64,000 nt of DNA from Myoxocephalus aenaeus (GCA_038501785.1 JBAMJR010000031.1:8938501-9002500); one strand, 5' to 3'. Numbered from the stretch's first letter, positions 51,617 through 63,950 are shown. Numbers and translations are program-made. Notes: a model not told the origin generated them from the sequence alone.

Positions 51617-51841
51617 CATTTTGTTCTTCTTGGAGTAGGTCTTCTTCAGCAGCCTCTCTGTCATTCTCTCCGGTTCCCTCTGGGCGTGATTAAGGAAGCC
51701 TTTCTCCAGGGCATCCAACACCGGCTGGACGTTCTCCTCTTCCTCCTCCACTTCCTCATCCTTCTTTTTCTGCCGCTTTGCCACCTTTTTCTCCTTCCAC
51801 CGCTCCTTCTTCTCCTGTGTCTTCACAACTCCGGTCTTCTT
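51617..51841 (-). CDS. 75-codon Lys/Glu-rich coding exon
   Basis: Minus-strand acceptor TTTCATCTTCTCTCTGCAG, 225 nt (exactly 75 codons, phase 0 to 0), donor AAATG|GTGAGT. The peptide starts KKTGVVKTQEKKERWKEKK, has a lysine block followed by an acidic run (KRQKKKDEEVEEEEENV), then a helical segment (QPVLDALEKGFLNHAQRE) and a basic end (LLKKTYSKKNKM). Charge-alternating composition of this sort is typical of nucleolar or ribosome-biogenesis proteins, or coiled-coil linkers. I could not place it in a family. There is no start codon at its beginning, so upstream exons must lie to the right. It is the strongest coding exon here and anchors the minus-strand gene model. Confidence 0.72.
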
Positions 51842-51883
51842 CTGCAGAGAGAAGATGAAAGCTAATTAGAATGTGTGAAAGAT

Positions 51884-51917
51884 ATATATGGACGGAATGG
51901 TTGATCCGTCCATATAT
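51884..51917. repeat. 13-bp-stem hairpin just upstream of the Lys/Glu-rich exon
   Basis: ATATATGGACGGA and TCCGTCCATATAT are exact complements around an 8-nt loop. It sits in the intron about 43 bp upstream of the minus-strand acceptor, close enough to influence splicing. It could also be a tiny inverted-repeat element. Confidence 0.88.
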
Positions 51918-52292
51918 GATCTTAACAATGTTGTGCATCTTGTTATTAAATAAAAACAGTGATAAGAACATGCCATACAACCTGTTCCACACCAATCAAT
52001 ACCACACTGACAAAAGAGATTTATTGTCTTCATTGTCTCAAGCATTTCCTTAAAACCCTTTAAATCAAAGTACAGCAGGTGACAACAAGTCTATACAAAA
52101 AAAACGACACTTCACAACGCTTCCTTTGAACAAGAACCAAGCAGGCAGATATCTCGATGGATAGACAGAGGGGCGGGAGATGAATGTGTAAAAGAGGTGG
52201 AGGTAGGGTGTGCCGCAGCTGGCAAACAGTCAAGCACACAGTCCCTTTCACTGCTAGCTTATACAAAGCAACACTTAAGTATAGAGCAGCGA

Positions 52293-52294
<2 letters not shown>

Positions 52295-52352
<58 letters not shown>
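52295..52352. repeat. (CT)29 microsatellite
   Basis: Uninterrupted CT dinucleotides. Confidence 0.97.
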
Positions 52353-52355
<3 letters not shown>

Positions 52356-53299
52356 GTCATCTTTAATCCTGTCAACAGCAGAACAATGCCTTACTGGAGT
52401 CCATAATCACTTTATGGCTCATATATAATGAGCTTATGATACGACGAGCTGCTTTAACACACAGTGGAGAAAATACAGTCACTCTACATTTACACTATGA
52501 CCAAGTAATTTCCGCCTTAACCAATCATTCCTCATGCTTCGGTTACTGCCTGTATGGAATTGGTGTTTGTTTATTGGAATTCAAACATCGTTTGTAACTG
52601 TCTGATATCTTACTCAGCGTTTTTTCTTCCCAGTCAAAGAAAATTGCATCATGCTGCATGTCCTATCAATACTAGCTAGTGTCTGGTGTTCGCTTCATTT
52701 CAGATGCTGTGAAGTACTAAGAGGGTTCAAGTCTGGCATTCCTTTTCAGTGTAGTGCACAACAAACTAATATCTAACAACAAGAGAGCATGCTAGCATTC
52801 TACAAGTGCCCATAATTCCCGGTGCTACGAAGCACCATGTGGCCTTGTGCAGTGTTCCTGTTATATTGGAGTTACAATGATAACCAGTTTCTCACTTGAG
52901 AAAGTCATGCAAGCCTATCTCCAGGTTATGAATATTATCCAAAAACGTGTGATATAAGCAGCGGTACATCAAAGCAAGCAAAAAGCTGAACAAGTGTCTT
53001 GTTTAGTCTCATGTAACTTAACACTAATAGATGGCGTTATTCTGACCATACATAGTCTTGTTACACCCTCACTGTAAACGGCATTTATTCATTAAAGGTT
53101 TAAAGTATACTAATAACAAATATGCATTTTACAAGTAAACATTTGGTCAGCTGTGGAGATTTAGGACCACTACACATGAGGAATGCTGGTGTCAGCCATT
53201 TTTTATCTATGAGGAGAGTTTAGACACCAAATGAAGCTCTAGCGTAAGTGCAGACAGGAAGACCATCCCATCACGCTAGGCTCGTAGGCCTCTCACTCT
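52353..53299. other. No gene seen
   Basis: AT-rich. On the minus strand a short frame MADTSIPH begins in decent Kozak context near 53200, but its only possible donor (GTGTAG) is poor. Confidence 0.4.
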
Positions 53300-53660
53300 C
53301 ACCGTCCCTCACCAGCAGCACACATTCTATACCGGACGTCACTGTCAGAAATATCATAGACTCTATCAGCTGTTTAACAGCTGGGCACCCCCAGCCAATA
53401 GCGCAGAGTTACACCCTCTTCGTTAGCCTATCAGCTTGTTGCCGTCTCCTCTAAATGTGCTGTATCCCCGCCTCTAGCGTCCTGCTGCTGTCTCATGCGA
53501 CCCGCCGCCTCCCCAGCGCCACCCGCCTTCTCAGATTCAGCACCCCATCAGCATCTCCAGCAACTCCAGAAGAACCTCCAGCCACCACCACCGTGTCTGG
53601 ACTCCTCGGGGTATTTATATATTGCTGCCGCTCAGGGCAAACACAGCGCAATCTCAAATC
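53300..53660. promoter_or_regulatory. Putative CpG-richer promoter, possibly bidirectional
   Basis: Local CpG count is clearly raised. Motifs seen: GGACGTCAC (CRE-like) at about 53334-53342, CCAAT at 53395-53399 (plus orientation), CCCGCC words, and TATATAAATA on the minus strand (53612-53621). For a minus-strand transcript, a start near 53585 and a donor CTGCTG|GTGAGG at about 53308 are possible; this could be the promoter of the gene with the exon at 51617-51841. For the plus strand, an ATG at 53495 opens 67 codons beginning MRPAASPAPPAF. Neither start is proven. Confidence 0.4.
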
Positions 53661-55493
53661 TCCTCGTTGAGTTCAAGCTCCAAATAAATTCTGTGTAACT
53701 CATGAACGCATCATCTGGCATAACCAACTTCAATGCACACAACTAACACAACCTGCGTGTATTAGTTGCCAGAACATAACCACACCCCATGCCACGACCT
53801 TGGCAAGACAATTATAGCAGAGCTAAATGTCATTTGTGACTTTTCTTTCACTACTAAGAATACGGGCTAACATTGGTGATTTGTATTTTGTTAATGTTTA
53901 AAATACGACTGGCAGCCAAGGCCTTCAGCTCTAGATGCGCTGGAAGTGTGGAAAAGGTTAAAGACATGGCTAACATGATATGGTGAAGAGGCACGCAAAT
54001 TGACGCAAATGCACATCTGCCAGCCAGTGGAAAACACTGCTGCCAGCCAACCAGGCAGTCTGCGTGTGCGTCTAGTGATTGAATTGCATCCTCCTCCTGG
54101 GCTTCTGCTGCCTATTATTTCCAGATCTCATTAGGTCCGAGTGGAGCTGGTGCCTTGCTGCTGCTGCTGCTTGGTAAAGTCTGTCGTAGGAGATCACTGC
54201 ATGTCTGAACGGCAGAGGACGACACACCGCTGCATGACGCTGCATGGGGTTCAAGGCCTAGGGCTGCTAGTTCACGTTTCAACATCTGTTCACAGCCAGC
54301 AGTGCCCGGCCACACTGCAGTCAGTTTAGCACTCCATATGAATAATCAAATGGGTGGGGGTTAGCAGATGGCTAGCACATTAGCCTCATAACTCCTAATG
54401 AATGGCACCTTCCGTGACAAAAGGTGTTCATGTGTCAGGCACTGCAATTTTTTTTTAAATACATTGGCCATGGAAAGGAAGAAAGTCTGCATGAAAAAAA
54501 AGCAATTTAAGTGCAGGCAAAATGTATCTGGAATTGAGATGGTAAGTGCAAAGATCCTTCAACAGCCCACACATCGTTACAATGTTCTAGTCCATGAGTC
54601 TTTGCATTATTTATTTTGTGCTACATTGAACATGTTTGTAGCTGAATTGTTTATTTTCTTACTGGTACAATTCCCTCCCTCCTCGGAGAATGTGTTTGGA
54701 GACACATTAAGTGTTTCTAGTGTTGATATTTACTTCTCTCTAGCTAAGAGAAAAGACAGGGTTGTGATACTTTGTAAGACTTGGTTTTAATCTTGAATTA
54801 AGGATTAAAAATGTTTTAAATAAACACAATTATATACAGTGACCAATGCATGAAGCTCAGAATAGTGACAATGTAGCCCATAATGACAACAATGACTGAC
54901 AGTTTAGTGCAGAAAAACTATAAACGCAGTAGTGGTCCTCTGTGATGCCGTCACAAAAGGTTCTTTGACAGAAGGATTTAATGTCATCACACTGACATCA
55001 CACAGCAGCTCAAAGCTCTTCTCACCTCACAAGGCAACACATTCATTTCTCATGAGGGACCAGACGGTATTAGAAGGCCACTTGTCATTACATTCATTAC
55101 CTGGAGGGCCAGCTTTAAAGAGCTGTTACGAGGACAAAGCGGCTGCAGCCTGACAAGAAAGGATGTGGAGACCAGGTGTTTGCAGTATGGAGGTCCATCA
55201 ATACACATCAGCTCAGTGTCTCCTTAGTTATTAAAAGAAACATGTCTTTGTGAACAAACCAGCATTGAGTGGTGTGATCAATTATGCATCAACTTGCAGA
55301 AATGTGGGGTTTCATTAGTCTTCTGGAGAAAGTCACCGTGGTAATCAGCTACGTCATTCATCCTGATATAAAACAGCAATACACGAGTACTGCACTGATT
55401 ATTTGACAGTTTGACACGTTTATCTTTAATTGCATTTACTGTCAGACACTGTGCAAGCTAAAGCCTCAATTCATCTGCCATTGTCATACATTA
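53661..55493. other. No gene accepted
   Basis: 54398-54790 is open on the plus strand; a part beginning MERKKVCMKKKQFKC ends at a good donor (GAGATG|GTAAGT, about 54541) but lacks an upstream acceptor. 54072-54315 is open on the minus strand with a GCT-repeat serine run. No domain in either. Confidence 0.4.
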
Positions 55494-55580
55494 CATTACA
55501 TTTAATTTAGCTGAAACTTTTATCCAAAGTGACATACAATAAGTGCATTCAACCATGAGTACAACCTCAGATCTTATCTT
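55494..55580 (+). repeat. Small interspersed teleost-type repeat, copy 2
   Basis: Begins TACATTACATTTAATTTAGC and carries TTTTATCCAAAGTGACATAC, then AATAAGTGCATTCAACCATG. Matches the copy at 675-716 over its core. Better preserved than copy 1. Confidence 0.65.
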
Positions 55581-58500
55581 GGACAATAACATGAGAAGCC
55601 ATCCCTTCAGTACATATTATATGCATATATCTCTTTGCTATTCTTCTATGACCCCGTGATAGCATGTCAAGCACAACACTGATGGTATGTACATTTCATA
55701 CCAGTTTAAGGAACAAAGTGCATCACAGACTGCTAATGTTTGTGAAGCGGATGTGTGTCACACTTATATATAAGATATGTGTTGGCCAGAATTTAGGAGC
55801 ACCACAAAGCGGATTTTGTTTAGCACATTTGCATCTGCACTCATTGCTGTCTCATGTCTGCTGTGTTCTATCAGTAATAAACAGATTTCAATTGTCTATC
55901 TGTGTCATTTCCATTTATTCACAGTCAACGACTCCAACAATAGATCTATAATAGCTGCAGGAGAAAAAGGGTAATCCATCGCTGTGTCCCTGCCAGAAAC
56001 GGCTTAGTTGTGATATAATTTCCATAGGCTCGAAGTGTTGCTTTTTTCTTTTATAAAATGGTTATTAAATTATTTCTACACATAATGGAGCAGCCTTATC
56101 ACACTCTGTATTATTAACCCATTTACAAATGAAAAGAGAGAAACACTGATGCACATAATTGCAAAGTAAATGCTTTGCCGTCGGTGTGAATGCCATATGT
56201 GTACTCGTTAAGTACTTTATGTTTTTTTGTAAATTTGAAATGCATGATGTTATCTCTTAACCCTCAACTTGTCCTTATCATTTGGCCAGGTTCCTGTTTT
56301 ATGTTTTGGTTCAAAATATGTCTACAGTCGGGCAAAGTGGTGAATCATCCTCATTTCAGCCTGTTCAGCCTGGGGCCGACATGTGACAGACACAGTGGAG
56401 AAGAAGTGGCTAAAGATTCAATGAGCTGGCGGGGGGGGGGGGAGTGACGGCAGAGGAGAGGGAGAGAGGAGAGGATGAGGAGGATGGACAGAGAAACAGA
56501 CGCAGAGATAAGTGAGTGGAGGTGATGTGGGGGGGAGCCCAGCCTGGAACAGGAGAGACCGCTCGACTGGTTTGACCCGACCACGTTGCCCTGGCAACAG
56601 TACGAGAGAGCGTTGTTGCTGTTCCAGGCTGCATGAGGACTGGGGCATGTGTGTGAGTGTGCGTCTGTGGGTATGCATGCGTGCATAAAATCCAACACAG
56701 GTTCCCTTGCCCGCTAACAATGAAGTGCATGGCTTTACGTGCTTATGCTCGGGCCTTGAGATCCACCGTGGAAGCACATTCTGCTCCCAAAGGACGGTTT
56801 ATGCATTCTGCACAGAGGAATGTCAGCAACCCTAAAGTTGCTTGCAAAAAGTAAGGGGGTCTCTGTGAGGCATGCATAAACCAAAAGGCAAAGGAGTCTC
56901 ACAGATGGAGCCTGGACTGCAGAACAAATTGACGATGGTGATGTCTAACGCACATCACCACACTTTCTCCATGGCACTCTCTTCTTTCTGAGGCCAGTAA
57001 TTATTTAGACACAAAGAGCTCTGTAGGGAACACATCCCTCAACATTAAGCAGCGCCACAAAGCGATAACAGGGCCCTCTTGAACATTCATCACTTTACTA
57101 CTACTACTACTACTACTAAATACTAAACAACTACATTGTAAGTTCATCAAGTGCTACAAGAGCAAAGCCTGGATATCTTTGAAAAAAAATGACAACACAT
57201 GACAATACAATTGCAATATAAGGGCTAATCCAGCATTGTGATCATATTATATCATATCATAATATTAATACATTTGATGGTGATCCAGTCGGCTTAACTA
57301 TTGTGGTGAAAATCAAAACATGAGTCTTAGTTCTTGATTTATGGAAGCACTGGAAGTACTATACGATGATCCATTAGTTGGTAACTAATGGATGATAGGA
57401 AGTTAGCAGGCTGTTAGCAAGTTAGTTAAGATATTTGCAGATACAACACTACAGCTTTCTGATGTATCCACATTTAACTATGAAACAAGATGCATAATGT
57501 CAAAATGCATTCTCCTACGTTACAGAAATAAAGTTAGCCTCAAGCTGAACTTAGTATCAGGATCCCAGTTTCCGCATTCTTCTCGCTGATGCCTCACTTT
57601 TGTCTTCTTAAAGCATCAGTTTTTCGGTTCTGCAGCTTAACAAAACTTAGTCCTGGGTCCCGCCACATAGCAGCTTTTAGGAAGTGTTCTGATGTTTGCT
57701 AGCAGAGGAAAGTTAAAAGAAGGAACCTTCAAGCAATATGAAGTCAACGGAGAGCGATGAATTGTTGTCCCCAACAAGATGTAGTGAGGGTGCGACTTAA
57801 ATGGAATCTGTCTCTATTCAGCATCTGTTAATGTGATGAAGGATATTGCCTCGTAGCCCCGACGTGAAAGGTGTTCAGAGAGGTAATATTAAAATAGAAA
57901 ATTCATCCCCTTTCATTTTCCGTATGATATGAAAGCTACAGAGCAGAGTCATTTGTCACACCACCTCAGTAGTGTTTAGCTCCTTTTAAGCTGGCTGAGG
58001 TGGGGTCGTGCTGATTTATTGCTCAGTTGTTGGACTGATTCTGAACGCATTGCTGCAGCTCTTGGCATGTCAGATAAATCACTCTGTCTTGTCATGATTT
58101 AGTCTGGATTGATTTAATCGTGCAGCGCTCGCTAGCTTTTGTAGTCCTGTGCATTTGAATCTCCGCAAAGACAGCAGAGCATACACCGTCGACCCAATGC
58201 TGCTGTCAGCGACATCAAACACACCTTTGATTAACAGAGAGCTTGGACGCATTTGCCCGGGCCTCCCCGTTTTCTCTCAAAGCATATACTCAGAAGATTA
58301 TTGCCTCAAGGAAAGAAGAGAGGGTGCATTGTGTGCCAGGAGGCGTTATCAGGCTGTGAACAAGAGGAAGCACACACTTCTACAGTGATCAATGTTGCAT
58401 TATTTGCTAGCACACAAATGAAATGAACCGCATCCTTTTCACCTTTTGTTAATCTATGTGGTGTATTTTTCCTGTTCATTTGACATTACGGTTTAAAGGC

Positions 58501-58748
58501 TGAATCCTTTGTGTAGTGTAAGCTACTTTTTTGGCAGTGTTTCTGTGTGCAGTGTGTTATGGGAGAGCAGGGGAATGAACAGGAGACACAGGGTGTTAAT
58601 CCCTGGCAGGTCAGCTTGCTGCTTTACTCGTCCAGCTAACAGGAGCCAACCTACCTCCTCCCTCACTTTGTCACTTCCTTCTCTTTCTGCTTCACACACA
58701 CACACTGTTGTTCACTTCGTTGCCACGCTTGCTTTTTCTGTTTTGCAG
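55581..58748. other. No gene seen; G12 run and (TAC)n
   Basis: Contains a 12-G run at 56431-56442 in a purine-rich area, (TAC)7 at 57096-57117, and otherwise AT-rich DNA. 58640-58748 is pyrimidine-rich and leads to the next candidate acceptor. Confidence 0.5.
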
Positions 58749-58806
58749 CAGAGAACATGAAGCTGAATTTTAATCGTGTGGGAATAACTGTCAGGATGAT
58801 TTGTGG
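58749..58806 (+). CDS. Weak candidate first coding exon
   Basis: A strong acceptor (GCTTGCTTTTTCTGTTTTGCAG) is followed by 58 nt. These include an ATG at 58757 in good context (A at -3) and end at the donor GTGG|GTAAAA. The reading is MKLNFNRVGITVRMIC plus two bases. With an upstream noncoding exon this would be a typical start-codon exon. No continuation exon was found. Confidence 0.22.
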
Positions 58807-59799
58807 GTAAAAGCATCAACTTGAAACCAATTACAGCGCTACATGCTATTTTCTGTAGACGTTGTTTTGTCAGAACTATCATTCTTTTATGAAAAGAGCT
58901 AAACACTTCTGTGCTTAGTGACATTTGAGTTCATGTTTTACTCTAAACATTGCTGTCAATAAAGGACCGTCCACCTGAAGCACTTCAAAAGCATTCTCAA
59001 TGTGTTCTTGATTGGATGAAGCTCATGTATACGCAAATACAGAAAGCATCAACGACGAAGTTAGCAATTAGCTCATTTTAGAAAATGCTGATCTCTACTC
59101 CAGTCCCTGAAACTTAAAATTAAAAAGTATGATATCTGTGTAACCAGTGATCTGGCACCTTCAACAGATAATACAATAATTGTATATAGCATATACTATT
59201 ACGGTTACACCTCTCCCAATATGTGTGTCGGTTTCATAGTCAGAGATGAAAACAGTAGACCATGACTAATTATTACAGTATTGAGTCTAATATCTGCCCT
59301 ATATAGGTCACATTGATTCAAAAATCTACCTGCTGAATTTAAAATATTGTATCTGCTACATTACTATGATACAACAAAGACTATTTTCTGCCATAAGGCA
59401 CAAAAAAATTAGTCTCATGGGTAAAACAGGTACAAACCTTGTATCACTCAGTCATACCTGTAGTGACATTAAGGCTCAAACAGGCCTCCTTACAAAGCTA
59501 CAGGAAAAAGGGTCTTGCTTCTTAGTCTGTGGCAGCTGGCAGCTGAAAAGAGGCTATTGTAATCTCCAGGTAGTATTTTGTGAGATATCAATTGAAATCT
59601 ACTGCACTCAAACTTGGAAAAAGAAAAATGTGCCAGCAAGCAGGAAGGAGAGGGATCTCCTGATTTGGATCTTTTGAATAGTTTTGGAGCCTGTTAGGAG
59701 GTTTTCCAATAGCTGTTGTCCTGGATATTTTCTCATGACCCGCATACATGTTCCCTGCATATGTGTTAATTAACCTGTTTATATATATATGATATATAA
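58807..59799. other. No gene seen
   Basis: AT-rich, no structure recognised. Confidence 0.5.
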
Positions 59800-59825
59800 A
59801 AGGGTCCCCTAATTAGGGGACCCTT
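59800..59825. repeat. 26-bp perfect palindrome
   Basis: AAGGGTCCCCTAA followed by its exact reverse complement TTAGGGGACCCTT, next to an alternating ATATATATATGATATATAA tract. The centre contains TAATTA, a homeodomain core. It could extrude as a cruciform. Confidence 0.95.
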
Positions 59826-62329
59826 CAAGAATCAAGAAAGAATCATGGTATAAATCAAATGCAAACGTTGTCTCAGCTATTTAGACACCAGGGGCTTACA
59901 GTATATATTGTAACGATGGACTTTTCCTTTCACTATACTTGCAGTACTAATAGGAGATTACAAATCACCATTACGTACTACCTTTATATTAACTACCCAA
60001 TAAAAATACAAAACTATTCACTTTGACTACTAATTTAGTGTAATTTGCTTACGTTGATTCACTACTGCCCATACAATGTTTGGATATGCATGTTATTTAG
60101 AATTATAGTCGGACGTAGATGACAAGCAACAGTGAGTCACTTGTCAGTCACACAGTCAGTGTGTCATTTGGCTTAGCTTAATAGTGAGTCCAAAATAGTT
60201 TGTTTATCATTTGCAGTATCTTTTGAGGAAACATTTGGTTGCCTGAATTCTGAAGAAAATGTAAACCTGACGACCACTTCTGGGTTGTTAACATTACATA
60301 AGACTCCAGTGGTTTTTCGCTCTGCATTAGCTGACGTGTCCGCTGAGTTGGCCGCCCCCCAATGGAGCAGTTTATTTCAGCTGTCAAACTCATTTGCTCA
60401 CTTTCTACTGCTGATCACTTTGCTGCTGCATGTCTCATCCCACTGCCATCCCAGCATGCACCTATGGGCCCGGTGTTTCTTAATTGTGTTGGCAGTATGT
60501 CAGTCCAAAAGCTTACATTTAGTTTGAATTAAACTTTAAATGACAAATACGTTTTCAGTTTGTGATTTGGACTGAATAAGGCCTTTGCAACTGCTGGATC
60601 TAATGCAAAATGCAGACGCATGTTTACAACATAAGCAGTGGTTGGAGAATTGCTAGCCACACAACAACATACACTAGTAAATATGGGGATTATACAGACA
60701 TGTCTGATTCTTGAGGTTTAAAGTGAATATCACATGCCACCAGATATCGCGGGTCTCGCCTCACCCAGGTTCTTCTAGAGACTATTAAGTCGATTGTCTG
60801 ACAGGAAAGAGGCTTTCTACGGAGGCCAATATGTCCAGTGAACCTCCCACCTCTTGTCACAGGAAGCGCCCTGCTTTCTGCTGCTCAGCCCACACACTGC
60901 AGCCCGAAATACAGCCGGGTGTCATTCCACGGGTTTTTCTTTTCCACTCTCAAGAGAAAGGAAGCGTTGCCTCGGCAACAGCTTTACCCATTGGTGGAGG
61001 AGAATAACAAATACACTCCCATAAATGTGTAATGTCGGTCTCACACTGTCAACAAATCAGCTCAACAGGTTTCCGCACCAATGTTTTGGTATTCTTTTCA
61101 TGGGTAAAACTGCTCAGAAACACAGTAGGGACGTTAATGGCAAGCTTCTTCAACAACAGTTAAAGACAAGCGTTTTAAAACTAACAAACACCATTGCTAA
61201 CAAGCTGTCTGCATTGCTCACAGTTTGACAGTCAAAGCCATATCCAAGCAAAAATTACAAAAACAAGTTTCCTTCCCACTGCTGACTAACTCAAAAGATG
61301 GCAGAAGTGTTTTGACGTATGCCGAATGTCTGAGTGGACCCTGTTGTAATCTGAACTGGTCTGAGGAGTCTTCTTAGTTCACACAGAAGGAGGCAGACAG
61401 ATTAGAGGAATCCCAGGCAGAGGCGACTGACAGGGAAGGAGAAACCTCAGATCTGCCTGCAGCCTCATATCGCTGCAGTCAACGCCTTTCTCAAAAAAGT
61501 AGTACCTTTTATCAACACAACAACCACATGTTTTCTTTAAACTCTCTTCAAAGTCTGTTGTGTTTCTAAACCTATTTAAAAGCTATGCAGACCTGAAGAT
61601 TTAGGTAAAAACATGACAATTGCTCAAATTCAAGTTTTTCAACCCTAACCCTCGGGTAAACCCCTGCTCAGTCAAAGAACTACGTCTTCCCTCCAGGAAT
61701 AGTGTGAAAATCTGAAAAGATATGCGACTGGTATAAATAATACAATGAACACTATGCAAAACCATGAGCCATTATGAAACTTGTACTTCAAATGTCATGG
61801 TTGTAGGTTGAGGAGGCAGTGACCAGGAGACAGATATATTCAACTCTTGTTGGAAAATCAATGAGACGCATTCTTTATTGTCACAGCAAACAATAGCAAG
61901 TATTTCCAAAGCAAGACAGACTTGATTCTCAAAGTATTTATGTATATGCAAATGGCTTCAAGAGGCATTTCATGCTGCATAAACAGAGCGAAATAAGAGT
62001 GAATATTGGATTAACATTAAATGGGGGGCTAGAAACACGACTCCAAATATATGCTAATGTTGGATGAGTAAATAAGCAACTGTTTGCCAACAAGTTGACC
62101 ATATTAACTCAAAAGGTCATGATTTAGCAGTGGAGTGTTCACAACACGTTTCTGCTGCGGCCAAGGGATCAAAAAAGAACCCAGGTATTGCAGGTTTAAG
62201 CTTAAAACACAATGGTTCTCGCAGTTCCCATGATGCAAATTGAATGCAGAGAGTTGTTTTTTTCCGTTTGCGTACACTGTTAGAGGTAATCAAGGTGAAG
62301 TCCTTTGAGTAAGACCAACAAACGTCAGA
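59826..62329. other. No gene seen
   Basis: AT-rich unique DNA with short open frames on both strands (60178-60527, 60838-61228) lacking domains and splice support. Confidence 0.5.
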
Positions 62330-62337
62330 TATAAATA
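62330..62337 (+). promoter_or_regulatory. TATA box candidate for the small two-exon ORF
   Basis: TATAAATA lies 78 bp upstream of the ATG at 62408. A start site about 30 bp downstream would give a 5' leader of roughly 48 nt without an earlier ATG. The motif is common by chance in AT-rich DNA. Confidence 0.3.
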
Positions 62338-62407
62338 TTACATCAATAATTTTGAAAATAATTCCAATTTTGGGACATTTTGGTTTGTGATTGTGGGGAA
62401 AGCACAG

Positions 62408-62530
62408 ATGTTTCTAATAACAATAATGATTTCTCTGTTCTATTCAAGTGCTTCAGTAAGCCAAGGCAGAGAAGCAGTGATCCAGGATGGACAATACCAG
62501 GACCCTGAAACCGATCTACCACCAGTTGCA
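62408..62530 (+). CDS. Candidate exon 1 of a small secreted protein (41 codons)
   Basis: The ATG opens with a hydrophobic stretch MFLITIMISLFYSSASVSQG that looks like a classical signal peptide, with probable cleavage around residues 17-20. An acidic, proline-bearing segment follows (QDGQYQDPETDLPPVA) and ends at donor TTGCA|GTATGT. Joined to 62716-63003 across a 185-bp GT-AG intron, the frame stays open, giving about 136 residues. Start context is weak (C at -3). No family recognised. Confidence 0.38.
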
Positions 62531-62715
62531 GTATGTTATTCACACCTGTGCTACTGTCTGACAGCAGCCAATTGCCTTGTTTTACTGTAAAGTTAAGATA
62601 TCTGACATCAAGAAAACCTAGAAAAACATTTTAACTACATATCATATATTAATTTAACATTAGCTGACTTGATCACTGACTAACTTAGATGAGTAAGCTA
62701 TCTCTGCTTCACTAG

Positions 62716-63003
62716 ACACCAGTAAAGATAAGAGAGGTGGATGATGAGCATCACCAATATGAAAGCACCACTTCAAATGCTCATTTCATAGTTATTCAGA
62801 TTGAGCCTCTGATAACTACTGAAGTCGTACCTTTTAAAAATGAGCCAGCACAAAGTCATCTCTTGGAAATCACAATAAAACCCTGCGGGAATAGATCTAT
62901 TATTTTACTCCCAAAGAAACTAGTCAATTTACAAGCACTGTATTCACGGTTTAAAAAAAAAAAAAAAAGGATCAAAGACCAACTTGTCTGCTACACACGA
63001 TGA
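62716..63003 (+). CDS. Candidate exon 2 of a small secreted protein (95 codons plus stop)
   Basis: The acceptor TATCTCTGCTTCACTAG precedes a frame TPVKIREVDDEHHQYE, later FIVIQIEPLITTEVV and LLEITIKPCGNRSII, and ends at TGA 63001-63003. Strand-like alternation, one N-glycosylation sequon (NRS) and two cysteines fit a small extracellular protein. An A16 run at 62953-62968 encodes a lysine block near the end. That run is a warning: it may be a retro-copied poly(A) or cause frameshifts, and the true end could be a splice site before it. Function unknown. Confidence 0.35.
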   Translation, partial: TPVKIREVDDEHHQYESTTSNAHFIVIQIEPLITTEVVPFKNEPAQSHLLEITIKPCGNRSIILLPKKLVNLQALYSRFKKKKKRIKDQLVCYTR

Positions 63004-63950
63004 TGAAACTGAATTCTCTCTCTGGTCAGTAAAGTAGTTGGGTAAACATGTATTCTTAGAGAGGTGCCTAGAGATTCACAACCCTAGTAAGTAGAAGACA
63101 GACATGGGCAGGATAGTAACAAAATACCTCTTTAACTCTCTGCACTACAATAAATATTGAGTTGTTTATTCATCATTAAATCGTTTATCCCCCAGTTGTG
63201 TCCTTCAAGGTAATTATCATTTTCCTTATCAAAATAAGGCACAACCTGTCATCTGAATGGATGTTAAACGTTTGAATATTCAGACTAGAGTAATCATAGT
63301 GATTTTGTTTGACAGGGAGGAAAATGAGCTGCCACAGAGAGAATGAGGCATCGTGTTGGAGGCAACAAAAACAAGCTCTCCTGTTGGTGCTAAAAGCCAC
63401 CCCAGAGGGCTCCTGAAATACTGAGTCAGCCCTGAACTGTTTGCTAAATGAATGAGCCTGACACGCTGTTTGCATATATATACTCACAAACACAAACAGA
63501 CACATGCATGTGTGGTATTTAAAGAAACCGCCTTCAGTGTGTGTACTTCCATCAGGAATAACCAGCTCCATTTTTATTTAGCCGTTGCTTTGTGCAACTG
63601 TCCACATGGTGTTTGCCAACACACATAAACACACACATATCACAACTGTATAATGTCTCCATTTTCTCAGCAGTTCCATTTCTGTCTTTTCCTTTCTGTC
63701 TTGCATAAACATCTTATTTTTCTTTGAAACACACTGATTGTGCATTTGTTTCACTTCCACTTAAATCCCCCTCTCACTACACACACGCGGACACACAGTG
63801 CAGCAGTCTCGTTCTTCCCCATGCAATACACAATGTGGAAAGGCACTCAAATACACACATACAATGAAGCGTTCTCTGACACATGCAGGTCCATGCGGAC
63901 TCTCTCTCTCACACCTCTACCTTTCCCTTCATCAACTGTCAGTCTGGCAT
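63004..63950. other. No gene seen
   Basis: AT-rich with CA-rich short tracts near 63480-63640 and 63775-63800. A 128-codon minus-strand frame at 63185-63571 has no domain. Confidence 0.5.

Noticed and set aside
61640..61660. CCCTAACCCT telomere-like motif
   Set aside because: Only about one and a half units; chance.
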